The notes under the pieces were generated by a model that saw only the letters and a list, made by a program, of their open reading frames with translations, made no database searches and had not been told where the DNA came from. Below are positions 1-6,903 of a DNA stretch of 12,326 nt, in pieces (the first letter of the stretch is position 1; every line of letters begins with the position of its first letter). The DNA is from Syntrophomonadaceae bacterium (lineage in GTDB: Bacteria; Bacillota_D; Dethiobacteria; DTU022; UBA8154): assembly GCA_007120815.1 (NCBI GenBank), contig SKMY01000233.1:1-12326 (forward strand), given 5' to 3'. The position numbers and the translations under genes are program-made.

Positions 1-587
1 ATTTGGTCGTACATCCGCAGGGCTCCGTCCAGAAGTGATGCCAAATAATTACATGCAACACAGGCAGCCGCGTGATAGAGTGTCTTCATTTCAGTGGGAA
101 TGGATATCATCTTTCCCTTTAAGGTACTGACCAGATCGTCCGCCAAAGTTAAAGCAGGGTTATCCCCTTCAACAGCAAAAAAAGTGCCCGGCAACGCTCG
201 TAGTCCGGCTTCAGTTCCCGGGAAGGTTTGGAGAGGATGCATAGACATAACATATGCTCCGGCATCCCGGGCCGACTGCAAGATATTCGAACTATGGGCA
301 CCGCTACAATGGATAACGACTTGTCCCGATACAAAACCATCGTTTTGCGCAATTGAATGACAAACGTCTTCAATAACCCGATCTGGAGTTGTAATCAAGA
401 CAATATCCGCCTTTCTTGAAGCAAGGTGCGGTTCAGCATAAACCGGGCAATTGAGCATTTCACCTGCTGCATTTCCACTTTGGGCGGTTTTTGTCACGAC
501 TCCTACAATGTTGTAGCCTTGCTCGGAAAGAGCCAACCCCAGCACTTTTCCAACATTTCCTGCACCGATTACAGCAACATTTTTCAT
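1..587 (-). CDS. Rossmann-like / DUF2520 dehydrogenase-like protein (3' end beyond the window)
   Basis: Reading from an ATG at 587 there are 195 codons without a stop, running off the left edge. The N-terminus shows a dinucleotide-binding Rossmann start: a hydrophobic strand, then GAGNVG at residues 8-13. A second strand ends in TTPD at 66-69, as in pyrroline-5-carboxylate-reductase-like folds. HPLQTFPG at 117-124 is the signature I associate with the Rossmann-like plus DUF2520 family. The DUF2520 helical part begins near residue 165 and is cut by the window. Members are NAD(P)-binding proteins of unsettled substrate. In Firmicutes they often precede panB/panC/panD, but the genes that would show this lie outside the window. 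The start has a weak ribosome site (GGGTG, 4 nt before ATG), placed 14 nt after the terminator T-tract of the leader RNA. Family call fairly sure; reaction unknown. Confidence 0.85.
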   Translation of the reverse strand, partial: MKNVAVIGAGNVGKVLGLALSEQGYNIVGVVTKTAQSGNAAGEMLNCPVYAEPHLASRKADIVLITTPDRVIEDVCHSIAQNDGFVSGQVVIHCSGAHSSNILQSARDAGAYVMSMHPLQTFPGTEAGLRALPGTFFAVEGDNPALTLADDLVSTLKGKMISIPTEMKTLYHAAACVACNYLASLLDGALRMYDQ

Positions 588-600
588 TTTTCACCCGGCC

Positions 601-637
601 TTTAAAAATAATAAGCCTTCCCGACAGGCAGGAAGGC
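601..637 (-). terminator. Intrinsic terminator directly before the DUF2520 start
   Basis: On the minus strand GCCTTCC pairs with GGAAGGC (615-637), extended by one T-G pair around a 7-nt loop. It is followed by TTATTATTTTT. The tract ends about 14 nt before the ATG at 587, so the hairpin most likely regulates read-through into that gene. Confidence 0.7.
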
Positions 638-761
638 ACATAATACCCTTGTTTGATGTACCCGCTGTCCCGGTCCTCTTCGGCTCCAGGCAGAGCATCA
701 CATAAGTAATGTAGTTTATGCAAATCCAATTAATTCCCGGTGCAGGTCCGTGTTCCCGCCC
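601..761 (-). ncRNA. Candidate structured leader RNA with attenuator layout
   Basis: The region between the promoter at 767-795 and the DUF2520 start folds well on the minus strand by eye. From 5' to 3' it holds: GGGCGGGAA (753-761); an 8-bp stem with one bulged A (665-693, CUGCCUGG against CCGGGACAG); a 7-bp hairpin (635-662, GGUACAU against AUGUGCC); and an intrinsic terminator (615-637). The 5' GGGCGGGAA can pair over 9 positions, two of them G-U, with UUCCUGCCU (626-634). That segment forms the 5' arm and loop of the terminator, so the two folds exclude each other. This is the arrangement expected of a transcription attenuator or riboswitch. I do not recognise a named class. The bulged-A stem and the gene family make the pan motif (leaders of pantothenate operons) worth testing, but I cannot confirm it. 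A stand-alone small RNA is the alternative. Confidence 0.5.
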
Positions 762-766
762 ATGCT

Positions 767-795
767 ATTTTACCATGTTCAACATGGCAATGCAA
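767..795 (-). promoter_or_regulatory. Sigma-A-type promoter with palindromic spacer
   Basis: Minus-strand TTGCAT (790-795), a 17-bp spacer, and TAAAAT (767-772). Each hexamer is close to consensus (TTGACA, TATAAT). Transcription should begin near 759-761, just where the structured leader begins. The spacer contains a perfect inverted repeat, CCATGTT-C-AACATGG at 773-787, a good position for a repressor operator. Confidence 0.65.
773..787. promoter_or_regulatory. Perfect 7-1-7 inverted repeat inside the promoter spacer (candidate operator)
   Basis: CCATGTT, one central base, AACATGG: a fully symmetric 15-bp site lying between the -35 and -10 hexamers. Its position suggests binding by a dimeric regulator that would compete with RNA polymerase. 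No candidate regulator is encoded in the window. Confidence 0.45.
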
Positions 796-876
796 GAAGA
801 ATTCAAGCACTTTTTATCCCTGTCACACGACCTTTCATGCCTTTGGCAGGGCAGTCGTTTAGGGTAAAAATATGAC

Positions 877-1872
877 TTATGTCCAGGGTTCCTGGAGAAG
901 ATGACCTAACAAAGAAACCGCGTTTTCCAGGTCATCCAGATCAACCATTTCTGAAGGACTGTGGATGTACCGACAGGGAATGGATAACGCCCCCGAAGGC
1001 ACCCCTTCCCTGGATAAATGGATAGCCCCCGCATCGGTTCCACCTCGCTCCAGAACCTCAAATTGGAAGGGGATGCCGTGCTTATTTGCAACCGCAGTCA
1101 TTTTTTTAATCACTTTCGGATGGCAAATAACCGATGAGTCCTTCACTTTAATGGCCGGGCCTCCCCCCAGGGACACATCCATTTTATATTCAGGTTCGGG
1201 CGTATCCCCGACCCGGGTTACATCAACTGCCAGGCCGTAATCCGGTTTCAATCGATAAGATACCGGCCTTGCGCCCCGCAAGCCCAGCTCTTCCTGGACG
1301 GTAAAAACAAAATATACCCCGATAGGCAAGGTCCGGGGAAGGCGTCTAAGCGTTTCAATTAAAACAGCACAGCCGGCCCGATTGTCCAGGGATTTTGCCA
1401 TAACCCGCCGGTCTTGTAGTTCAAAAGGGGCCAAAAAGCAGGCTGTATCGCCTATTTTTACGCGTTTTTTTGCTTCTTCCTGGTTTTTTGCGCCAATATC
1501 CAGGTAGTAATCACTTATTTCCGGGTCTTTTTTTTCTTTTATTTTCTCTACACCGATAACACCGGTGGTTTCATTTTTAAAAATGACACGGTTTCCCAGA
1601 AGCAAATCCAATCTTACCCCACCAATGCCGGTGAAACGTAAAAACCCTTTTTTTTCAATGTATGTTACCATGATCCCGATTTCATCCATGTGGGCGGCAA
1701 CCAAGATTTTTTCTTTTTCCATGTCACCCCTGCAGGTAATCAGGTTGCCCAGGCTGTCTGTAAAATAATCGTCCGCATATGGCCGGGTTTCTTCAGTAAT
1801 TACGGATCGTATGGTTTCTTCTGAGCCGGCTGGTCCAAATGTACCTGTTAGTTTTTCTAGTAATTCTTTCAT
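877..1872 (-). CDS. M42 family metallo-aminopeptidase (third of three tandem copies)
   Basis: 331 residues, close to the usual 340-360 of M42 (TET-type) aminopeptidases. These dinuclear zinc/cobalt enzymes form large tetrahedral complexes in the cytoplasm and trim short peptides from the N-terminus. All expected catalytic and metal positions are visible: H61 and D63 in AHMDEIG, D163 in SLDNRAG, E194 (base) and E195 in QEELGLRGA, D217 in AVDVTRVGD, and H304 in CRYIHSPSE. The ATG start is 2 bp after the stop of the preceding paralogue, so translational coupling is likely. AGGGG lies upstream, inside that gene. Last gene of the cimA-led operon; no clear terminator is seen after it. Specificity (for example acidic versus neutral residues) cannot be read from the sequence by eye. 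Confidence 0.93.
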   Translation of the reverse strand: MKELLEKLTGTFGPAGSEETIRSVITEETRPYADDYFTDSLGNLITCRGDMEKEKILVAAHMDEIGIMVTYIEKKGFLRFTGIGGVRLDLLLGNRVIFKNETTGVIGVEKIKEKKDPEISDYYLDIGAKNQEEAKKRVKIGDTACFLAPFELQDRRVMAKSLDNRAGCAVLIETLRRLPRTLPIGVYFVFTVQEELGLRGARPVSYRLKPDYGLAVDVTRVGDTPEPEYKMDVSLGGGPAIKVKDSSVICHPKVIKKMTAVANKHGIPFQFEVLERGGTDAGAIHLSREGVPSGALSIPCRYIHSPSEMVDLDDLENAVSLLGHLLQEPWT

Positions 1873-1874
1873 GG

Positions 1875-2909
1875 CTATTCCAACCCCTTTTCATAAACTG
1901 AACCCACAAAACCATCGGCGATTTCAACCAGGTGCTCCCAGTCTCGGATGTCCAGGAGGGATGCAGGTGTGTGAATGTAGCGGCAGGGCGTTGATATGAC
2001 CCCGGCTTTAACCCCGGATCGAGATTGGGAAATCATGCCGGCATCGGTCGCGTTTCCGGTGAATTGTCGAAACTGGTAAGGTCTGTTTTGCTTTTCCGCT
2101 GTTTGGATTAACCGCTCCAGGATACGTGGATGAGAAACCACCGAGTTATCGCGAATAGTAAAAGCCGGGCCCTTCCCAATCGTCGTTGCATAATCCTTTT
2201 CCTTGGCTTCTGGGATATCCGATGCGGTTGTGGTTTCCAGCACCAGGGCAACCTCAGGTTTAATCCGATAAGCCGCCACCCTGGCTCCTCGCAAACCCAC
2301 CTCTTCCTGGACAGTAAAAACCGCCGTATAACCTACTGGACTGTCTCTTTTAAGCAGTTCCAGCAGCGCGGCACAACCTGCCCGGTTATCCAGCGCTTTT
2401 CCCGTAATCATGTTACCATTAGCCATATATCCAGCTTGAATATCAAAGGACACATAGTCTCCAATGCTTACTTTTTTTTCAGCATCTTCCTTGTTTTTTG
2501 CTCCTATGTCGATGTACAATTGTTCGATCTGCAGCGATTTCTTTCGTTCTTCCGGCTTCTGCAGGTGAATGGCTTTTGAACCGATCACACCGGGGATTTC
2601 ATTTTTGCCGATTTTAACAGGTCTGGAGACAAGGGACCATTCATTAATGCCGCCAACGGTATAAAACCGAAGGTGTCCGCTTTTTTCCACAGACGCAATC
2701 ATTAAGCCCACTTCGTCCATGTGTGCGGAAAGCATAAGTTCGTGTTCTCTGCCGTTTTTTTTGTTTCCCTGCTTGATGGCATATAAGTTTCCCATGGAAT
2801 CTGTGAAATGCTCAATGCCTTGTTGATTTAACTGCTCCCGGAGGAAATCCCGAACTTTTTTTTCATCCCCGGCAACGCCCTGAAGGTTAGATAGTTCTTT
2901 TATAAGCAT
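1875..2909 (-). CDS. M42 family metallo-aminopeptidase (second of three tandem copies)
   Basis: 344 residues. Metal and catalytic residues: H63 and D65 in AHMDEVG, D174 in ALDNRAG, E202 and E203 in QEEVGLRGA, and H313 in CRYIHTPAS. At the position where both neighbouring copies carry Asp (D217, D229) this copy has Glu, E225 in VLETTTASD. Both residues can bind metal and Glu occurs in some M42 members, so it is probably active but of a different subgroup. The ATG start overlaps the end of the upstream paralogue by 10 bp and uses GGAGG, 7 nt ahead, located inside that gene. The protein is clearly diverged from its neighbours, which points to old duplication or separate recruitment rather than a recent copy. 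Confidence 0.93.
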   Translation of the reverse strand: MLIKELSNLQGVAGDEKKVRDFLREQLNQQGIEHFTDSMGNLYAIKQGNKKNGREHELMLSAHMDEVGLMIASVEKSGHLRFYTVGGINEWSLVSRPVKIGKNEIPGVIGSKAIHLQKPEERKKSLQIEQLYIDIGAKNKEDAEKKVSIGDYVSFDIQAGYMANGNMITGKALDNRAGCAALLELLKRDSPVGYTAVFTVQEEVGLRGARVAAYRIKPEVALVLETTTASDIPEAKEKDYATTIGKGPAFTIRDNSVVSHPRILERLIQTAEKQNRPYQFRQFTGNATDAGMISQSRSGVKAGVISTPCRYIHTPASLLDIRDWEHLVEIADGFVGSVYEKGLE

Positions 2910-3949
2910 GACAATTCCTCCACCAGGTTATCGTCCAAACCCGCGATAAAATAAGCCAGTAGCCTGCCGCCCAGCTTGACATCATCCACGTCGATCAACT
3001 CAACCGACGTGTGCATGTAACGCAGGGGTATCGACAAAAGTCCTGTCGGCACGCCTTCCATGCTGACCTGGATAGCCCTGGCATCGGTGCCCGTCGGCCC
3101 TGGAGACACGTCTTTTTGATAGGGCAAATGGTAATCTTTCGCCACCGACATTAATCGTTTCGCAATACCCGGGTGAATATTTGGCCCCAAGGTAATCACC
3201 GGGCCCTTTCCAAGTTCGGAAACCTCGTGTTCTTTCGAGCCGGGAAAGCTGCCGTGGCAGACATCAATGGCCACACCCAGGTCCGGGGACAGCCCATAAG
3301 CGGAGACAACGGCCCCCCTTACCCCCACTTCTTCCTGGACCGTAGCCACAAAGTACACATCCGCTTCGTGGGATATTATTTTCAGTTCTTCAGCACACTG
3401 CCAGAGGACCCCCACGCCGGCCCGATCATCAAGGGCTTTTCCGGCAGCTGAAGTATGCATAAGATCGACAAAATGACGTTGAATGGCTGCCACAGAACCG
3501 ACAGGTATTTTTTCCCTAACCTCTTCTTCCGTCAATCCGGTATCGATAAACAAAGCATCCATTTGGGCGCTTCTGCTTTTTTCCTGGTTGGTTAATAAAT
3601 GCGGTGGGGAAAAGCCGATTACTCCTGTTATTGCCGTCTTCCCGTAGATGGTTACGCGCTGACCGGGAAGGGTTCTTACATCAAAGCCTCCTAAGGATAT
3701 AAAGCGTAAAAAGCCCCCTTTTTCAACCTTGGAAACAATCAAACCAATTTCATCCATATGGGCACATAGAATAACCCGGGGGGATCGCCTGGTGCCTTTT
3801 TTTAACATGATCAAGTTGCCCAGATTATCCGTCCTGACATCATCCACCAGGGAAGCAAACTGCTGGTTTAAGTATTCCGCTAATTCCTGTTCGAATCCCG
3901 AAACACCGTCTCTCTGCGTAATCTCCCTGAGTAAAGACCGAAGTTCCAA
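2900..3949 (-). CDS. M42 family metallo-aminopeptidase (first of three tandem copies)
   Basis: 349 residues, starting at TTG (3947-3949). This start is supported by a perfect AAAGGAGG (3959-3966) nine bases ahead. Expected residues are present: H64 and D66 in AHMDEIG, D174 in ALDDRAG, E206 and E207 in QEEVGVRGA, D229 in AIDVCHG, and H313 in RYMHTSVE. The family removes N-terminal residues from peptides and assembles into dodecamers; paralogues in other organisms can form mixed complexes. It lies 47 bp after the methionine synthase-like gene. Which residues each of the three copies prefers is unknown. Confidence 0.93.
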   Translation of the reverse strand: MELRSLLREITQRDGVSGFEQELAEYLNQQFASLVDDVRTDNLGNLIMLKKGTRRSPRVILCAHMDEIGLIVSKVEKGGFLRFISLGGFDVRTLPGQRVTIYGKTAITGVIGFSPPHLLTNQEKSRSAQMDALFIDTGLTEEEVREKIPVGSVAAIQRHFVDLMHTSAAGKALDDRAGVGVLWQCAEELKIISHEADVYFVATVQEEVGVRGAVVSAYGLSPDLGVAIDVCHGSFPGSKEHEVSELGKGPVITLGPNIHPGIAKRLMSVAKDYHLPYQKDVSPGPTGTDARAIQVSMEGVPTGLLSIPLRYMHTSVELIDVDDVKLGGRLLAYFIAGLDDNLVEELSCL

Positions 3950-3996
3950 CGTGTTAGGCCTCCTTTCAACGCTTCGTTTATATCCTAATGTCCGGG

Positions 3997-5085
3997 TTAA
4001 TTTTCCTCTAAAGCCCGGGTTAATTGCGCGGTTAACAGGTACACCCGTTCTGTTTGAGCTTCGCTAAGCGCGCCGGCGCCACAGCTGGGTGTAATCATAT
4101 ACTGTTCGAGTAAACGCCATTTGTCAACGCCTTGCCTGGAAAGACGATCCAGGCCGTCAAAAAAGCGCTGTTTTAACGTATCAACGGTTTCCGTTTCAAC
4201 CTCCTCAGATGTGGGTACGACCCCCCAGGATAAGCATCCCCCTTTAGAAAGGAATGTATCCAAATGGCGGGCATAAACCAGCATGGATTCGAAAAAGCCG
4301 TACGCATCAAAATTAATAACCTGAAAGGGCAGATCAAACAAGATAGACCAATCCACACCGGAACAGCAATGAGAACCTGCTATGCCCCCAGCCCGGGTAA
4401 TGCCCTTCACAATTTGCTCTAAACTATCGGATATATCATCTCGAGAAAGGGACACGTAAGAGGACTGCCCAAAGGTCAACAGGCCCGGTTCATCGATAAA
4501 AATAACTACGGGCAGAGAAAATCTCTTCATCTCGTTAACCTGATAAGCAGCAATGAGCGTCAGGGTTTTGGTTAAAATATCTCTCAGGTCCTCCCGGTAA
4601 AATACGGCTGACTTGTCTTGAGCAAATACCTGGAGGCCAACAGTGAGCGGGCCGCTGATGTGTCCTTTTAAAAAATGGGGGACAGGGGACATGTTGTCCC
4701 ACCCTTGCTCTAAAAAAAGGTGGAAGCCTGATGCAGCCTCCGGGGGGATAGCAAAAAAAGAAAGGGTTTCCTCTGCAGAAGCGCCCCCTTCTTCATAAGC
4801 TAAATAATACTCATAAAATTTTTCCACTTTTTCAAGCCAGTCCGGCGCGTTGTCATTAAATATCGGGGAATCCCCTGATTGAATATCGACCAACCCCAAA
4901 CGAACCAGGGGTGTCAAGTATTGCCTGATAAAACTCTCCTGCCGACCCCGTTTGGGCAGTTGGGGCCAGTGAGGCCCCTGATTAATCGTTTGTTTAATGA
5001 TGTCCAGAGCCTTTTCAGCATCGTTATTAGGCATACTTCCGATGCCGGTCGCTGAACCATATAAAAATGACCATTCATTTTGCAT
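3997..5085 (-). CDS. Short MetE-like methionine synthase (cobalamin-independent fold, core type)
   Basis: 362 residues from the ATG at 5085. A GTG at 5094 is in frame, but GGGAG sits 8 nt before the ATG and overlaps the GTG start region, so the ATG is preferred. The protein corresponds to the catalytic C-terminal barrel of MetE without its N-terminal half. Residues that would bind the zinc are visible: H239 and C241 in SHCCSG, and C335 in TPSCGAG. The IDEPGL motif around D198/E199 is also typical. ATGIGSMP near the N-terminus is a hallmark of this short family. Such proteins are thought to methylate homocysteine from a methyl-corrinoid or another donor rather than methyl-tetrahydrofolate polyglutamate. 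The donor here is inferred, not seen. Gap of 34 bp after cimA. Confidence 0.8.
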   Translation of the reverse strand: MQNEWSFLYGSATGIGSMPNNDAEKALDIIKQTINQGPHWPQLPKRGRQESFIRQYLTPLVRLGLVDIQSGDSPIFNDNAPDWLEKVEKFYEYYLAYEEGGASAEETLSFFAIPPEAASGFHLFLEQGWDNMSPVPHFLKGHISGPLTVGLQVFAQDKSAVFYREDLRDILTKTLTLIAAYQVNEMKRFSLPVVIFIDEPGLLTFGQSSYVSLSRDDISDSLEQIVKGITRAGGIAGSHCCSGVDWSILFDLPFQVINFDAYGFFESMLVYARHLDTFLSKGGCLSWGVVPTSEEVETETVDTLKQRFFDGLDRLSRQGVDKWRLLEQYMITPSCGAGALSEAQTERVYLLTAQLTRALEEN

Positions 5086-5119
5086 GCAAACCACTCCCAG
5101 TAATCGTTCTATTCACAAA

Positions 5120-6754
5120 CTATTTAATCACATTTTCCTCTACCCAAGCCAGCTCTTTAAGCGCCTTTTTAAGATGGCTGACTGAGGGGCTGTCATGACA
5201 AAGCAGGCCGTACTCAATACTGTCAACCAGGGCAATCCAGCTGGCTTCGATAATGTTTTCCGATACACCGACGGTACCCCAACGCTTATTTCCATTGCGA
5301 GATATGATCAGAACCCGCACCTTGGCGGCCGTACCATCCTTCCCATCCAGGACCCGAACCTTGTAATCCGTGAGTTTGATGTCTTTTAATTCTGGATAGA
5401 ACTCTTCCAAGGCCTTGCGCAAAGCACCGTCCATCGCGTTTACCGGACCATTGCCTTCGGCTGCGGTATGAACCAGCCGATCCCCAACCCGAATTTTGAT
5501 GGTTGCTTCCACATAGAGATCATCTTCCCGGCGCTGTTTATCTACAATAACCCGAAACCCTTCTAATTTGAACAAGGGCTGATATGTTTTCAATGTCTTC
5601 CAAATTAATAATTCAAAAGACCCTTCAGCTCCTTCAAACTGATAACCTTGATATTCCATATCTTTGAGGACCTGCAAAACTTCTTTGGCTTCGGGATAAT
5701 TTTTAAGCAGCTGACTGCGGTTTTCCTTCACTTTAAAAAGGATGTTACTTTTGCCTGCAAGCTCAGAAACTAAAACCCTTCGCTTGTTGCCTATTTCTTC
5801 AGGGTTGGCGTGTTCGTATGTTCGCACGTGTTTTACCATGGCGTCCACATGAATTCCGCCCTTGTGGGTAAAAGCATTTCTGCCAACATAAGGCTGATTA
5901 TCCTGGGGAATCATATTGGCCAGCTCAGCAACTACCTTGGATACATGGGTAAGCTGCTTCAATTGTTCGGCGCTTAACAGGTCAACCTTGAGTTTAAGCT
6001 GAATATTGGGGATGATGATACAAAGATCTGCATTCCCGCTTCGTTCTCCATACCCGTTAATGGTCCCTTGAATATGGTTTATACCGGATTGCAGGGCCAG
6101 GATAGAGTTTGCCACAGCCATGCCTGTGTCGTTATGGGCGTGGATACCCAATGATACATCCAGCTGCTTTTTCACTTCCTGAACGATCAATTGAACCTCT
6201 GCAGGCATCGTCCCCCCGTTGGTGTCACATAAAACAACTGTATCCGCCCCGCTTTCCGCAGCTGTTCGAATCGTATCGAGGGCATAGACCGGGTTGTTTT
6301 TATACCCATCAAAAAAATGCTCAGCATCAAAGATCACTTCTCGCTTTTTACTCTTAAGAAAAGACACGGTATCCGATATCATGGAAAGGTTTTCTTCAAG
6401 GGTGGTATTCAAAGCGTGATGCACATGGAAATCCCAGCTTTTTCCAACTATGGTAATGACAGGCGTGCTGGCCTCCAGCAGCGCCCTGACGTTAGCGTCG
6501 GATTCGACGTTAATATGAGCATGACGGGTGCTGCCAAAAGCCGCAAAACGGGCGTGTTTCAATGGGATTTCCTTAACACGCCTAAAGAATTCCATGTCCT
6601 TTGGGTTGGAGCCGGGCCAACCGCCTTCGATGTAATCAATACCGAGTTTGTCAAGTAATTTTACGATTTGAACTTTATCACCAACCGAAAAGGAAATTCC
6701 TTCTCTTTGAGCACCATCACGTAGTGTTGTGTCATATACAGATATGTTGTGCAT
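5120..6754 (-). CDS. cimA: (R)-citramalate synthase
   Basis: 544 residues from the ATG at 6754, which has GGGAGG eight bases ahead. A longer frame reaching 6805 lacks such a site. The enzyme condenses pyruvate with acetyl-CoA to citramalate, the threonine-independent entry to isoleucine. The N-terminal HMGL-like TIM barrel spans about residues 4-270: YDTTLRDGAQ at 7-16 (R12, D13), GGWPGSNPKD at 44-53, metal ligands H205 and H207 in GIHAHND, and NGYGERSGNAD at 233-243. The C-terminal LeuA-type regulatory domain (about 390-520) normally mediates feedback by the end product. Length and the GWPG motif favour the citramalate synthase group (long CimA) over 2-isopropylmalate or homocitrate synthase. 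First gene of the five-gene unit. Confidence 0.92.
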   Translation of the reverse strand: MHNISVYDTTLRDGAQREGISFSVGDKVQIVKLLDKLGIDYIEGGWPGSNPKDMEFFRRVKEIPLKHARFAAFGSTRHAHINVESDANVRALLEASTPVITIVGKSWDFHVHHALNTTLEENLSMISDTVSFLKSKKREVIFDAEHFFDGYKNNPVYALDTIRTAAESGADTVVLCDTNGGTMPAEVQLIVQEVKKQLDVSLGIHAHNDTGMAVANSILALQSGINHIQGTINGYGERSGNADLCIIIPNIQLKLKVDLLSAEQLKQLTHVSKVVAELANMIPQDNQPYVGRNAFTHKGGIHVDAMVKHVRTYEHANPEEIGNKRRVLVSELAGKSNILFKVKENRSQLLKNYPEAKEVLQVLKDMEYQGYQFEGAEGSFELLIWKTLKTYQPLFKLEGFRVIVDKQRREDDLYVEATIKIRVGDRLVHTAAEGNGPVNAMDGALRKALEEFYPELKDIKLTDYKVRVLDGKDGTAAKVRVLIISRNGNKRWGTVGVSENIIEASWIALVDSIEYGLLCHDSPSVSHLKKALKELAWVEENVIK

Positions 6755-6868
6755 ATTTTGCCTCCCGCCTCCGGACGAATCTTGTGTATATAGTCGAAAA
6801 ACCATCGCTGTGGCCTTTTATAACCACCTGATTTTCTGGACATATACAATCTTTTAAGTAAGTAAGTA
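6755..6868 (-). other. 5' leader of the cimA operon with a possible long-range stem
   Basis: About 114 nt lie between the predicted transcription start and the cimA ATG. They begin with a TTAC tetranucleotide repeat. TGTATAT (6842-6848) can pair perfectly with ATATACA (6785-6791). GTGG/CCAC forms a small hairpin between them. No T-box sequence, convincing terminator or leader peptide is seen, so any regulatory role is open. Confidence 0.3.
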
Positions 6869-6874
6869 AGAATC

Positions 6875-6903
6875 ATTATACTATAAGGTCCGGTGCGTGT
6901 CTA
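6875..6903 (-). promoter_or_regulatory. Promoter of the cimA operon, overlapping the stop of the upstream gene
   Basis: Minus-strand TAGACA (6898-6903), exactly 17 bp, then perfect TATAAT (6875-6880). The TAG stop codon of the ADP-ribosylglycohydrolase gene forms the first half of the -35 hexamer. Transcription should begin near 6868. Confidence 0.7.

Noticed and set aside
460..729. Minus-strand frame of 89 codons across the DUF2520 start and its leader
   Set aside because: It overlaps the structured leader, the terminator and the better-supported DUF2520 frame, is Cys/Arg-rich near its end, and has no ribosome site.
601..761. T-box, SAM, cobalamin, c-di-GMP or glycine riboswitch
   Set aside because: None of the conserved cores I know (for example AGGGUGGNACCGCG of T-boxes) is present on the minus strand.
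2130..2579. Plus-strand frame of 149 codons
   Set aside because: Opposite-strand shadow of the middle M42 gene; no ribosome site and no family resemblance.
6661..6876. Possible leader peptide (71 codons, Leu/Ile-rich start) before cimA
   Set aside because: Its first ATG overlaps the TATAAT -10 element, so it cannot be transcribed from that promoter, and it runs into cimA in another frame.
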